Assembly (NCBI RefSeq): GCF_001263205.1
Contig: NZ_CP012333.1
Coordinates: 3,658,001 to 3,722,000, forward strand
Direction of reading: 5' to 3'
Source of the DNA: Labilithrix luteola
GTDB taxonomy: Bacteria; Myxococcota_A; Polyangia; Polyangiales; Polyangiaceae
Length of the DNA: 64,000 nucleotides
Positions 17,611 to 25,893 of the stretch are shown here, piece after piece. Numbering within the stretch: the stretch's first letter is position 1; every line of letters starts with the position of its first letter. Made by a program: the position numbers and the translations under genes. The notes below the pieces were generated by a model that did no database searches, was not told the DNA's origin, and saw only the letters and a list, made by a program, of their open reading frames with translations.

Positions 17611-18078
17611 CTACATGCTGAAGCTCGTCGCCGGAAGGGCCCGATTCGGTGACGAGCCGGGGGCGAGCGCACGCTGCGCTTGGAACGTGGCGACGACGGC
17701 GCGCACGCTGCGGCCATTGTCACGAACGGCGGCGAACCACGCCGGAACGTGCATGACGAGCTTGTGGACCGCGTTTGCCGTGCGTGCCACGAGGCGGACC
17801 CTCTTGGCCAAGAGCCCTCGCAGTTGCAGCTCCTCGACGTTGGCCCACAGGTAGGACTCGACTTTGGAGAGCACGAACGTCGTGTAGAGGAACGAACGCT
17901 CGTGCTCGAGGACGAGCAATCGGCGGTCGGTCGAAACGAGCAGGTACTGCTTCGAGAGGAAGCCGAGCCCGTACCAGGGATTGCGAACGGCGATGGCATG
18001 ACCCGTCAAATGCTCTCCAGGGTCCAGAAGCCCGCGGACGAGGATCTGGAGATGGAGGTCGCTGTAGCGGAGGGACAT
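17611..18078 (-). CDS. PH-like hypothetical protein
   Basis: 155 residues, no signal peptide or membrane helix. The layout is an alternating beta pattern: ILVRGLLDPGEHLTGHAIAV, QYLLVSTDRRLLVLEHERS, FVLSKVESYLWANVEELQLR, RVRLVARTANAVHKLVM. It then ends in an amphipathic helix. This is how bacterial PH-like domains look (GEHL...YLLVSTDRRLLVLE...I.Y.DV..L). Such proteins usually bind lipid or protein surfaces at the membrane. The gene lies between the M48 protease and the zinc-finger kinase; it reads in the kinase direction with an 87-base gap. The specific function is unknown. Confidence 0.65.
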   Translation of the reverse strand: MSLRYSDLHLQILVRGLLDPGEHLTGHAIAVRNPWYGLGFLSKQYLLVSTDRRLLVLEHERSFLYTTFVLSKVESYLWANVEELQLRGLLAKRVRLVARTANAVHKLVMHVPAWFAAVRDNGRSVRAVVATFQAQRALAPGSSPNRALPATSFSM

Positions 18079-18165
18079 GGGGTTCCTTTCGCTGCTTCGA
18101 CATGTCGAAAGTTGGCTTGTCGCGCAAAATCGACAGCCCGTGTTCGGCCCTCGAACGATGGCGTG

Positions 18166-19779
18166 TCAGTGGCGGCTGCGTAGCCAATCCTCGGTCGCCG
18201 ACGCGGATGTGGCCACGGTGGTAGGTGCGGGGGCCGCGGTCGTAGTCTGCGTCGTGGGAGCCGCGGGCGCCGGATTGGCCGCAGCCGTTACGGTCTTCGG
18301 CGCTCGCCGTGTCGATGGCGATCGCGTCGGTTTCGGTGCGTCTTGCGACGACGTCGGCTCGGGCGATGCGATGGACGTCGCGCCTGCATTCACGACCGGC
18401 CCTTGGGAGGTGACGGGGGCGACGAGCGCCGTGGTGGTGATGGCGGCGGCGACAGCGGGCGGCGGCATGGTCGAGGTCGTCGTCGCCATGCGCGCGCGCG
18501 CCACGAGCCCCACGGTGACGATGGTACTGATGGCCACGAGGGTCGCGCCGATCGGCCACGCCCGCGAACGACGTCGTGCAGCGCGCGACGAAGGCGGCGT
18601 CGCGAGCACGCTTCGTCGATCGAGGGAGATCGACAAGGCCTCGGCGAGGGCGGCCATCGAGGCGAAGCGCTTCCCCGGCAGCTTCGAGAGCGCGCGATGC
18701 AGCGGTGTGGCGATGGCTCTGTCGAGCGAGGCGTCGACTGCCGGCTCGCCCTGCTCGACGATCTCCAGGAGCTCGTCGATGGTCGAAGCGTCGTAGGGAC
18801 GCTTTCCGGTGAGCGCCTCGTGGAGACACACGGCGAAGGAGAATTGGTCGGAAAGCGCGTCGGCCCGCTTTCCGGTCAACACTTCGGGCGCCATGTAGGC
18901 CGGGGTTCCGACGAGGCCACGCGTTCGATGGAGCGTGGACGTCATGAGGCCGCGCACGCTGTCACGCGTCGGACTCACGTTGCTCGCCACCGACGTGTCG
19001 GCGAGCCCGAAGTCGGTGACCTTGGCCTCCCCACTCGCCGACACGAGGATGTTGTGAGGCTTGAGATCGCGATGAACGACGCCCGAGCGATGGGCCGCGT
19101 CGAGCGCGCGTGCGACGTCGACGAAGAGCGCGAGAACGCGATCGGCCGGGGGACTCGTGAGGAGCCAATCGGCGAGCGTCGACCCCTCGACGAGCTGCAT
19201 GGCCAGGAAGACGCGGCCACTGGCGACGCCGACCTCGAAGAGCGTCACGATGTTGGGGTGGGTGAGGCGCGCCATCGAGCGAGCCTCGCGAAGCAGGCGT
19301 CCGCCGGTCGGATCCGAATCGGTTGGTTCTTCGGTTCCGTCGTCCAGAAGGACCTTGAGAGCGACGTTGCGATCGAGCTGTGGGTCGTATGCCGCGTAGA
19401 CGATGCCCATGGCACCCTGGCCGACCTGGCGCAGAACGCGGAAGCGGCCGACCGAAGAGCCTTCTCGGAACTGCTGCGCGAGATGCGTCCGCCTCACGAA
19501 GCGATCGAGGCTCGTCTCGAGACCCGACGACGCTTCGATCGACGTGCCCACGCGGTTCTCGCCGGCGAGCATCGTCAGCATCAGGTCGCAGGCATCGCAC
19601 GTGTCGAGGTGGCGACGGAGCTCTTCGTATTGTTCTGCCGAGAGGGTCTGCTCGATGTACTGCGCGAGAATCCCGTCGGTCGGGCAGGAAAAAGTCTCTG
19701 AGGTCGGGCTCTTCGACGGGTCCGAAGCGTCTTGCGTGACAGATGCGCCGGGCATGACAGACTGGTCGGCGCGATTCAT
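18166..19779 (-). CDS. Zinc-finger Ser/Thr protein kinase with one membrane segment
   Basis: 537 residues. The N-terminus has a zf-HC2-like anti-sigma zinc finger (about 32-72) with C32 and HLDTCDACDL, that is, H-x3-C-x2-C. The kinase domain (about 110-375) has the P-loop GQGAMGIVY, lysine in NVALKVLL, catalytic VVHRDLKPHN, DFGLA and APE in YMAPEVL, all intact. A membrane helix follows (about 405-428), and then a Thr/Ala/Pro-rich tail, probably periplasmic. Its start codon coincides head to head with that of an ECF-type sigma factor. This makes it a likely membrane-bound anti-sigma factor/kinase for that partner. Whether the kinase phosphorylates the sigma factor is inference. The start could be nine codons later (19755). 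Confidence 0.9.
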   Translation of the reverse strand: MNRADQSVMPGASVTQDASDPSKSPTSETFSCPTDGILAQYIEQTLSAEQYEELRRHLDTCDACDLMLTMLAGENRVGTSIEASSGLETSLDRFVRRTHLAQQFREGSSVGRFRVLRQVGQGAMGIVYAAYDPQLDRNVALKVLLDDGTEEPTDSDPTGGRLLREARSMARLTHPNIVTLFEVGVASGRVFLAMQLVEGSTLADWLLTSPPADRVLALFVDVARALDAAHRSGVVHRDLKPHNILVSASGEAKVTDFGLADTSVASNVSPTRDSVRGLMTSTLHRTRGLVGTPAYMAPEVLTGKRADALSDQFSFAVCLHEALTGKRPYDASTIDELLEIVEQGEPAVDASLDRAIATPLHRALSKLPGKRFASMAALAEALSISLDRRSVLATPPSSRAARRRSRAWPIGATLVAISTIVTVGLVARARMATTTSTMPPPAVAAAITTTALVAPVTSQGPVVNAGATSIASPEPTSSQDAPKPTRSPSTRRAPKTVTAAANPAPAAPTTQTTTAAPAPTTVATSASATEDWLRSRH

Positions 19780-20623
19780 GACGGACTGGGCCAGTATTCA
19801 GGACGTGACGCTCGCGTGGGATCACGCAAGGTCGCAGTTTCCGGGCGTCGAGGTGTCGGAGGCGGAGTTCCGAGCGTATCTCTTGCGCCACAACGCGCCA
19901 GGCGAGAGCGACGAGGCTCCGGCACAAGGTCGAAATCCGCTCGTGATCATTACGGATTTGTACCTCGCATGCGCGTGTTCGCGCGGCGATGCGCGAGCGA
20001 TTGCGGCGTTCGAACACCGGTATTCGTCGACCGTCGAGAGCGTTCGACTCCGATTTCGTGGACGCGCCCCCTCGGAGCCCGAGCTCTGGGCCGAGCTCGC
20101 GCAGCGCCTCTTCGTTCGCACCGAGGACAAGCCGGCGAAGATCGCCGAGTTTTCGGGGCGCTCCGAGCTCGGCGCATGGCTCAAGGTGGTCACCTCGCGC
20201 ATCATCCTGAATCGCCTGCAGGCCGAGAAACCCGAAGCCTCCGTGGAGGACCGGATCCTCGAAGGCTTGCTCGTCACGCAGGCGAGCCCGGAGCTCTCGG
20301 TCGGTCGTGCCGAGCATCGCGCGCTGATGTCGAAGGCGTTCGCTCTGGCGGCGTCCGAGCTGCCTACGCGCGAGCGTCGGATTCTCCGTCAAGCCTTCGC
20401 CGAGGGCTTCACCATCGACGACCTCGCGAGCCTCTACAACGTGCACCGTTCGACGGCGGCTCGCTGGATCAAGGACGCCACGAACTCCCTGAGCGGGCGC
20501 GTGGCGACGATCGTTCGGACGGAGCTCCGCCTCTCGAAGGCCGAGTACGAGAGCTGGGCGCGCGACATCACGAGCAGCATGGACGTCTCGATCGCGAAGT
20601 ACCTGGCGACGCGGGCAGGCTGA
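19778..20623 (+). CDS. ECF-type RNA polymerase sigma factor
   Basis: About 281 residues from ATG 19778; an in-frame ATG at 19754 is possible. Region 2 is around YLACACSRGDARAIAAFEHR to ELWAELAQRLFVR, with SGRSELGAWLKVVTSRIILN as the region 2.3/2.4 helix. Region 4 has the helix-turn-helix LPTRERRILRQAF then GFTIDDLASLYNVHRSTAAR. An extra N-terminal 70 residues and a C-terminal 40 residues are typical of the divergent myxobacterial sigma group. It would direct RNA polymerase to its own small regulon. It is divergent from, and shares its start point with, the zinc-finger kinase, its probable inhibitor. No ribosome site is visible, so a leaderless transcript is likely. Confidence 0.82.
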   Translation: MTDWASIQDVTLAWDHARSQFPGVEVSEAEFRAYLLRHNAPGESDEAPAQGRNPLVIITDLYLACACSRGDARAIAAFEHRYSSTVESVRLRFRGRAPSEPELWAELAQRLFVRTEDKPAKIAEFSGRSELGAWLKVVTSRIILNRLQAEKPEASVEDRILEGLLVTQASPELSVGRAEHRALMSKAFALAASELPTRERRILRQAFAEGFTIDDLASLYNVHRSTAARWIKDATNSLSGRVATIVRTELRLSKAEYESWARDITSSMDVSIAKYLATRAG

Positions 20624-20638
20624 CGGGGCTGATCGACG

Positions 20639-21775
20639 TCACGTGATGCTGAACGGCTCCGGCATGAAGAGGAGCACGAAGAACAGCAGCGTGACGATGG
20701 CGACGAGCATGCGAGGCTTGTCGAGCGGAGCGCTGCCCGTCGAGGGGTGATCGAGCAGGTCGTGCTTGGCGAGCACGCCGCCCTTCGCCTCCATCGTCAG
20801 GAGCAGACCGAGGCCCGCGAAAAACGCCAGCACGTAGAGCGGCGAGTGGTGATCGCGCGCCACGACGGAGACGGCCAGCAAGCCGACGACGGAGAGCGCC
20901 CGGGTACGAATCGTGATCGCCTGCGGCTTCGTTGCGCCCGGGCGACCGCGCGAGGCGAGCTCGCCGAGGATCGCGAGAACCACGAACCAGACGAGCCAGA
21001 ACATCGCGTTCGCGACGTGACGGCCCATGTAATAGAGGCCCAAGCCGGCCTTCACGTCACGCGCGACATGGCCGAACACGATGACGAAGAAGAACGCGAG
21101 GAGCGATCGGTGGACGATCGTCGCGTAGCGATCCTGCTTGGGGCCGAAGAGGGCGTAGGCCACGTGTCCGCCGTCGAGCTGTCCGACCGGCAGCAGGTTG
21201 ATCATCGTGACGAAGAGGCCGCCCCACGCACCCATCGCGATGGGCGAAAGCTCGATGTCCATCCCCTCGGGGATCGGGGGCGCGACGAAGTGATGAATCA
21301 GCTTGAGCAGGAGCGAATCGCCGAACCACACGGTGCCTTCGCCGCTCACGGTGACGAGCGGTGAGTGCGCGACGCCCCACACGTAAAGCGGTATGGCGAA
21401 GACGAGGCCGGCGAGCGGGCCCGAAGCGCCGATGTCGAGCAGGGCACGGCGCGTGGGAATGTGCCCGCGCATGCGGATGACCGCGCCCATGGTGCCGAAG
21501 GGGCTGAGCAGGGGCAGCGGAATGAAATAGGGGAGCGATGCCTCGACCTTGTGGATGCGCGCGGCGATGTAGTGACCGCTCTCGTGCGCGACCAAGATCG
21601 AGAGCAGCGTGGCGGTGAATTGCGCGCCTCGAACGAGAGCCGCGCGGTTGGACAGCGGCGCCTCGAGGGCTCCGCCCCCAATCGTGAGGAAACCGGTGAC
21701 GAACACGCTCGCGATCGTCGCGAGGAAGAGAAAGAGATTCGTTCGCCACGCGGGCTTGGCAGCAGCCTCGGTCAT
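20639..21775 (-). CDS. Site-2 protease (M50) family membrane metalloprotease
   Basis: 378 residues, with about eight hydrophobic segments. The zinc motif HESGH is at 64-68 within ILVAHESGHYIAARIHKV. The second ligand motif is LLPVGQLDGGHV at about 194-205. Between them lies PLLSPFGTMGAVI, typical of the plant EGY and bacterial S2P-like branch. It should cut substrates within the membrane, as in release of membrane-held regulators. It is the last gene of a five-gene operon; its ATG overlaps the stop of the FliH-like gene (ATGA, 21775-21772). Converges with the sigma-factor gene 16 bases away. Substrates unknown; an anti-sigma factor from this window is an attractive guess only. Confidence 0.88.
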   Translation of the reverse strand: MTEAAAKPAWRTNLFLFLATIASVFVTGFLTIGGGALEAPLSNRAALVRGAQFTATLLSILVAHESGHYIAARIHKVEASLPYFIPLPLLSPFGTMGAVIRMRGHIPTRRALLDIGASGPLAGLVFAIPLYVWGVAHSPLVTVSGEGTVWFGDSLLLKLIHHFVAPPIPEGMDIELSPIAMGAWGGLFVTMINLLPVGQLDGGHVAYALFGPKQDRYATIVHRSLLAFFFVIVFGHVARDVKAGLGLYYMGRHVANAMFWLVWFVVLAILGELASRGRPGATKPQAITIRTRALSVVGLLAVSVVARDHHSPLYVLAFFAGLGLLLTMEAKGGVLAKHDLLDHPSTGSAPLDKPRMLVAIVTLLFFVLLFMPEPFSIT

Positions 21776-22479
21776 TCGGCCCCGCTTCGGACGGCGTTCT
21801 CCATGCGCGCTTGGATGCCGGCAGGCGCGCGTAGGACTTCTTTGAGGGCCTCGGCGAGGCGCATGAGCTGGGGTTCGAGCCGCGCATCGAGCCGGCCGAG
21901 CTCGGTCTGCACGAGCAGTGAGCCACGCCCGAGCTCGCCGTTGCCGAAGACCTCTGCAGCGTGAGCGCCGAGGAGGCCGAGCGCTTCGGTCAGCATGAGC
22001 ACGTCTTCGGGGTGCGCCTCGATCCGCAGTTTGCGGGCTCCACGCGTCTCCCTGAGGGCCTCGCTCGCGAGGCTCGCGATCCTCGCCGGGTCGACGCGAA
22101 GCGCCTCTCCCACGAGACGCTCCGCGAGGAGAACGGCGAGCTCGACGGTTCGATCGAGCTCGCGCTCGCGGCGCTGCTCTTCGAGAGCGCGGACCGCAAT
22201 GAGCTCGGCCGCCACCCGTGCGACCTCTTGCCGGCGCGCTTCGGTCGCCGCCTCGGACTGAAGCTTGGCGACGGCGGCGCGTGCCTCGTCGACGAGCGCT
22301 GTGGCCTGTGCCTTGGCCTCGCGCACGATGCGCTCGGCTTCCTCGATGCCGTTGAGCGTCGCGCGCGGGATTCGTCGCGCGAGGTCGACACGTGGCGTCT
22401 CTTGCGGATGCGTGTGCTTCGCCGACGACGGGTCGCTCGCGAAGGCCCCTTTGATGATGCGCGCGTGTTCGATGCTCAT
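21772..22479 (-). CDS. FliH/SctL-like stator protein, orphan
   Basis: 235 residues. The first 50 are unstructured. Residues about 50-115 form a long charged, alanine-rich helix (EEAERIVREAKAQATALVDE), as in FliH, SctL/YscL and the V-ATPase E subunit. The C-terminal half (about 120-225) has LLAERLVGEALRVDPARIAS, IEAHPEDVLMLTEAL and GSLLVQTELGRLDARLEPQL, a close match to the FliH/SctL ATPase-binding domain. In flagella and type III secretion this peripheral stator regulates the FliI/SctN ATPase. Here no other secretion gene is nearby. Both ends are coupled by ATGA overlaps, to a small ORF upstream and to the M50 protease downstream, so it works in that operon. Confidence 0.8.
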   Translation of the reverse strand: MSIEHARIIKGAFASDPSSAKHTHPQETPRVDLARRIPRATLNGIEEAERIVREAKAQATALVDEARAAVAKLQSEAATEARRQEVARVAAELIAVRALEEQRRERELDRTVELAVLLAERLVGEALRVDPARIASLASEALRETRGARKLRIEAHPEDVLMLTEALGLLGAHAAEVFGNGELGRGSLLVQTELGRLDARLEPQLMRLAEALKEVLRAPAGIQARMENAVRSGAE

Positions 22480-22712
22480 CGCAAGGTCACCTCGGAGATG
22501 GCGAACGCGACTTCCTGCGCGACCGATGCGAGCGCGGCGGCGCGCACCTGACGCCGCGAGTCACGCAGCTCGGCGCCAAGTTGCGTGATTGACGCGTCAC
22601 GCGCGTCGGGCATGGCGCCGAGAGTCTGCGAGAGCGAGAGCGACTGCGAGAGTGACTCTTCAAGGGTGCTGCCGAGCAGCACACTGACCGCTACGAAACT
22701 TCGCTCCCACAC
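22476..22712 (-). CDS. Small hypothetical protein coupled to the FliH-like gene
   Basis: Up to 78 residues from GTG 22712; a longer frame would overlap the MBL gene. Its TGA overlaps the FliH-like ATG (22479-22476). It has a Ser/Leu-rich stretch LEESLSQSLSLSQTLGAM, then a helical tail AELRDSRRQVRAAALASVAQ. The tail ends in EVAFAISEVTLR. Exact start uncertain. The gapless, coupled position argues for translation. Size and place recall the small partner proteins next to SctL in secretion operons, but sequence alone does not show that. Confidence 0.4.
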   Translation of the reverse strand: MWERSFVAVSVLLGSTLEESLSQSLSLSQTLGAMPDARDASITQLGAELRDSRRQVRAAALASVAQEVAFAISEVTLR

Positions 22713-22722
22713 GAGGAAAAGC

Positions 22723-23589
22723 CTACACCACCCGGAAGAATTCCGCGGCATCCGTCGCGCGGTGGGCGGCGATCACCCGTCCTTCGCGAACCAGCTTCGC
22801 GAGGTGCGCCTCGAGACTGAGCTTGGCGAGAGGCCAGAGGTGCGGGGGCGTGTCGTCGTAGGCGACGGGGACGAGCGATGCGGCGTCGGCGCCGTTCGGG
22901 CCGACTTTTCGCACGGACTCGAGGACCTTGGCCTCGCGCATCAAGCGGTGGTCGATGTACTTGCGAAAGAGCTGCGTCGGCTCGTCGATGGGCTCGCCGT
23001 GGGCGGGGAGGGCCACGAACGCGTTCAGCTGCGCGAGTCGTTCGAGCTCGACGAGATACCGCTCCATGTCGCCCTCGTCGGGCGCAATGAGAATGGTGCC
23101 GACGCTGGCGACCATGTCGCCGACGATCGCCGTGCGCGTGTGCTCCTCGAAGAGGCAGACGTGCCCCGGCGCATGGCCGGGCGTGAAGAGAACGCGCCAG
23201 GTTTCGGGGCGCAGACCGTCGAGGAGGATCGTGTCGCCCTCGGCCAGAAAGCGCGTGACGCACGTCCGAGCTTCCGGCTCGAGCCTCGCGGCCGTTTCCT
23301 CGTGCGCCCAGACCGGCACTCCGAGCTCGCGCGAGAACGTGGCGAGCCCGCCCACGTGGTCACGATGGTGGTGCGTCGGAACGATCCCGACGAGCTTCCG
23401 CCCATGTGAAACGAGCGAGCGCGCCCATTCGATGAATGCGCGCTGCTCGCTCTCGTAAGGGGTGGCGGGTTCGACGAGAAGGACGTCGCGCCCGCCAAGG
23501 GCATAGCTATTGGTGTGCGTCGCGGGAGGGAGCGTCGGCGTCTTCGCCGGAAAGAGGCTCAGCGTGGCCGACAGCTCCCGCGGGCGCAT
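22723..23589 (-). CDS. MBL-fold metallo-hydrolase, LACTB2-like
   Basis: 288 residues. The metal motif is PTHHHRDHVGG at about 71-81 (H73, H75, D77, H78), followed by FTPGHAPGHVCLF and VGDMVASVGT, which provide later ligands. The C-terminal 80 residues have KYIDHRLMREAKVLESV and LWPLAKLSLEAHLAKLVREG, the winged-helix-like extension of the LACTB2 group. Members hydrolyse thioesters (glyoxalase II-like) or RNA. A role near the thiolase could be acyl-thioester turnover, which is inference. It follows the thiolase stop by 9 bases, so the two are co-transcribed, and the small ORF begins within the next 12 bases. Confidence 0.87.
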   Translation of the reverse strand: MRPRELSATLSLFPAKTPTLPPATHTNSYALGGRDVLLVEPATPYESEQRAFIEWARSLVSHGRKLVGIVPTHHHRDHVGGLATFSRELGVPVWAHEETAARLEPEARTCVTRFLAEGDTILLDGLRPETWRVLFTPGHAPGHVCLFEEHTRTAIVGDMVASVGTILIAPDEGDMERYLVELERLAQLNAFVALPAHGEPIDEPTQLFRKYIDHRLMREAKVLESVRKVGPNGADAASLVPVAYDDTPPHLWPLAKLSLEAHLAKLVREGRVIAAHRATDAAEFFRVV

Positions 23590-23598
23590 ACTTCGAAC

Positions 23599-24783
23599 TC
23601 AGGCGCGCTCGAGCACCATGGCGAGCGCTTCGCCGCCGCCGATGCAGATGCTGGCGAGGCCGCGCTTCTTGTTCATGTCCTTCAGGGCGTGGAGCATCGT
23701 GGTGACGATGCGCGCGCCGCTCGCGCCGATCGGGTGACCGAGGGCCACCGCGCCGCCGCGGACGTTGACCTTCGCGGGGTCGAGCTTCGAGAGCTGCGCC
23801 GACACCATCGCGACGACGGCGAAGGCTTCGTTGATCTCGACGAGGTCGATGTCGTTCGGCGTCAGACCGACCTTCGCGAGCGTCGAGTCCATGGCCTTCG
23901 CGGGGGCCGTGGTGAACCACTCGGGCGCCTGCGCCGCGCTGCCGTAGCCGACGATGCGCGCGAGGGGCGAGAGACCGTGCTTCTTCACGGCCGCTTCGCT
24001 GGCGAGAACGAGAGCGCTCGCGCCGTCGTTGATCGACGAGGCGTTCGCCGCGGTGATCGTGCCGTCCTTGCTGAAGGCGGGCTTGAGGCCGCCGATCTTC
24101 GCGGGGTCGCCCTTGGCCGGACCCTCGTCGAGCTTCACCATGACGGGGTCGCCCTTGCGCTGCGGAACGGCAACGGGGGTGATCTCCGCGTCGAACTGGC
24201 CTTCCTTCTGGGCCGAGAGGGCCTTGCGGAAGCTCTCCTTCGCGAACTCGTCCTGCGCCTCGCGCGAGACCTTGTACTCGGCCGCGGTCTTGTCACCGCA
24301 GGTGCCCATGTGGACGTTCGCGTACGGATCCCAAAGGCCGTCGTGGATCATGCCGTCGACGAAGGGGGCGTTGCCCATGCGGTAACCCTGGCGGGCCTGC
24401 ATCGCGTAGTAGGGCACGTTCGACATCGACTCCATACCGCCGGCAACGACGATGTCCGAGTCGCCGAGGGCGATGGTCTTTGCGCCGAAGATGAGCGCCT
24501 GCATGCCCGAGCCGCAGACCTTGCTCACCGTGGTGGCGGGGACATTGTCGGGGAGGCCGGCGAAGCGCATCGCCTGGCGGGCGGGCGCCTGACCGATGCC
24601 GGCCGAGAGCACGTTGCCCATGAAGACTTCACCGACCTGGTCGGGGGAGACCTTCGCGCGCTCGAGCGCGGCCTTGATCACGGCCGCGCCCAACTGCGGT
24701 GCCGTCAGCGAGGACAACGAGCCGAGGTACGCGCCGATGGGGGTCCGGGTGGCCGAGACGATGTACACGGGGGCGAGCGACAT
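23599..24783 (-). CDS. Acetyl-CoA C-acetyltransferase (thiolase)
   Basis: 394 residues, standard for degradative or biosynthetic thiolase II. Nucleophile C90 lies in KVCGSGMQALIFG; then VVAGGMESMSNVPYY, VEINEAFAV, GGAVALGHPIGASGAR with the catalytic His, and SICIGGGEA with the second catalytic Cys near residue 378. It condenses two acetyl-CoA to acetoacetyl-CoA or does the reverse, in the cytoplasm, feeding ketone body, butanol-like or mevalonate routes. AAGGAG lies 11 bases before ATG 24783. It is the first gene of the operon with the MBL hydrolase, small ORF, FliH-like protein and M50 protease. Confidence 0.96.
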   Translation of the reverse strand: MSLAPVYIVSATRTPIGAYLGSLSSLTAPQLGAAVIKAALERAKVSPDQVGEVFMGNVLSAGIGQAPARQAMRFAGLPDNVPATTVSKVCGSGMQALIFGAKTIALGDSDIVVAGGMESMSNVPYYAMQARQGYRMGNAPFVDGMIHDGLWDPYANVHMGTCGDKTAAEYKVSREAQDEFAKESFRKALSAQKEGQFDAEITPVAVPQRKGDPVMVKLDEGPAKGDPAKIGGLKPAFSKDGTITAANASSINDGASALVLASEAAVKKHGLSPLARIVGYGSAAQAPEWFTTAPAKAMDSTLAKVGLTPNDIDLVEINEAFAVVAMVSAQLSKLDPAKVNVRGGAVALGHPIGASGARIVTTMLHALKDMNKKRGLASICIGGGEALAMVLERA

Positions 24784-24916
24784 GATGGTCTGACTCCTTG
24801 TGAAGCGCCCTTATAGCTCTATTCTTCCGGGGATGAAGCCCCCCTCGGATGCACGTGCGTGCCGCGAGAAAAGCGGCGTCGCGTGCGGGCATTCGACGGG
24901 GCATTCGACGGGGATT

Positions 24917-25444
24917 GTGGCGAGGTTTCGATCGGGCCGTTTGGCGCAGCTTTTTGCGGCGATGGTTGCGTCTGCAACGATCGCCGCGCCATGCGGTGAA
25001 AGTGGATCCGGCGAGGGCGAAAGTCTCGTCTCCGGTGACGGCGACAGCGGAACCGAACGTGCCGGATGCCCGCAGGATCCGCCGGTCGAAGGGACGGTTT
25101 GCCTCGTCCCCGAAGGCACGGCTTGCGATTTTGGCGGCTGTGGTTCGAAGCTCGTTCGCTGCACGCGTGGCGTGTGGCGCTACGGGAAGAACCCCACCCC
25201 ATCGCCGGTTTGTCCTCCGGCACCGCCGGAGGGAGCTTGCCCGCCGTGCTGGCCGGAGTTCGCGACCTGTACCTATGGAAGTGTGGATTGCGACGCACCT
25301 GACGCCAGCGTCAACACGGCCGTGGCTTCGTGTGTCGGCGGCCTGTGGGACCTCGTCATTCGACCCTGCCGGGACGGCGGAGACGACTCGGGGGACGGGG
25401 GCGGACCAGATGTTCAGGGTGACGGCGGGCCCGACGCAGACTAA
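24917..25444 (+). CDS. Secreted cysteine-rich hypothetical protein
   Basis: About 175 residues from GTG 24917, which has a GGGG run upstream. The start gives MARFRSGRLAQLFAAMVASA then TIAAPC, a plausible signal peptide or lipoprotein signal, although Pro before Cys is unusual for a lipobox. In-frame starts at 24833 and 24800 would add a non-typical tail. The mature part has over a dozen Cys and many Gly/Asp: TVCLVPEGTACDFGGCGSKL, ACPPCWPEFATCTYGSVDC. It ends in a GGDDSGDGGG tail. Extracellular disulfide-linked adhesin-like or ligand-binding roles are possible. A 12-bp tandem duplication (CATTCGACGGGG, about 24891-24914) lies just before the start. Confidence 0.55.
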   Translation: MARFRSGRLAQLFAAMVASATIAAPCGESGSGEGESLVSGDGDSGTERAGCPQDPPVEGTVCLVPEGTACDFGGCGSKLVRCTRGVWRYGKNPTPSPVCPPAPPEGACPPCWPEFATCTYGSVDCDAPDASVNTAVASCVGGLWDLVIRPCRDGGDDSGDGGGPDVQGDGGPDAD

Positions 25445-25461
25445 AGCTGCACCTTCCAATC

Positions 25462-25794
25462 ATGGCCGACACCAAGTTCTCGACGTTCATCACCGAAAAC
25501 AAGCTCAACCCCGCGCGCATCATTGCCGTTTCGCACAAGCTCGAGACGCTGCAGCGCAGCGACCGCGATCTCAAGCTCGCCAAGCGCCAGTCGAAGGGCG
25601 AAGGAGCCGACAAGAAGGAGGCCCCCGCCGGGAAGCCCCGTTCGGGTCGTTCGGTCACGCAGCGCGCACTCAACGCGGCGCTGAGCGGCAAGGCCACGAT
25701 CAGCGGCCCCACCAAGCAGCGCATTCTCCGCGCCGTCAACCACGTCCTCGAGCAGAAGAAGAAGGACAAGGTCGAACTCAAGACCCTGTTCTGA
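25462..25794 (+). CDS. Small basic hypothetical protein
   Basis: 110 residues, highly Lys/Arg-rich, no signal. The N-terminus is FSTFITENKLNPARIIAVSH, a linker KGEGADKKEAPAGKPRSGR follows, and the C-terminus is SGPTKQRILRAVNHVLEQKK. The two halves are amphipathic helices resembling a helix-turn-helix split by a basic linker. This suggests nucleic acid or nucleoid binding, but no family is recognised. Starts 17 bases after the previous gene. A strong dyad lies 64 bases downstream. Confidence 0.7.
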   Translation: MADTKFSTFITENKLNPARIIAVSHKLETLQRSDRDLKLAKRQSKGEGADKKEAPAGKPRSGRSVTQRALNAALSGKATISGPTKQRILRAVNHVLEQKKKDKVELKTLF

Positions 25795-25857
25795 TCGCCT
25801 CTCCGCGCGGCTCGCGACGAGCCTCCCGACGAGAAGGGCGTCGAAAACTGGTCCCAG

Positions 25858-25893
25858 CATGCCCATGCCGTGCAGCCTTACGGCATGGGCATG
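25858..25893 (+). terminator. 14-bp perfect inverted repeat, likely terminator
   Basis: CATGCCCATGCCGT (25858-25871) and ACGGCATGGGCATG (25880-25893) are exact complements around an 8-base loop. It is the longest perfect dyad found in the window. No T-run follows, so it may be a U-less terminator of the small basic gene, or a regulator site. Confidence 0.45.
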
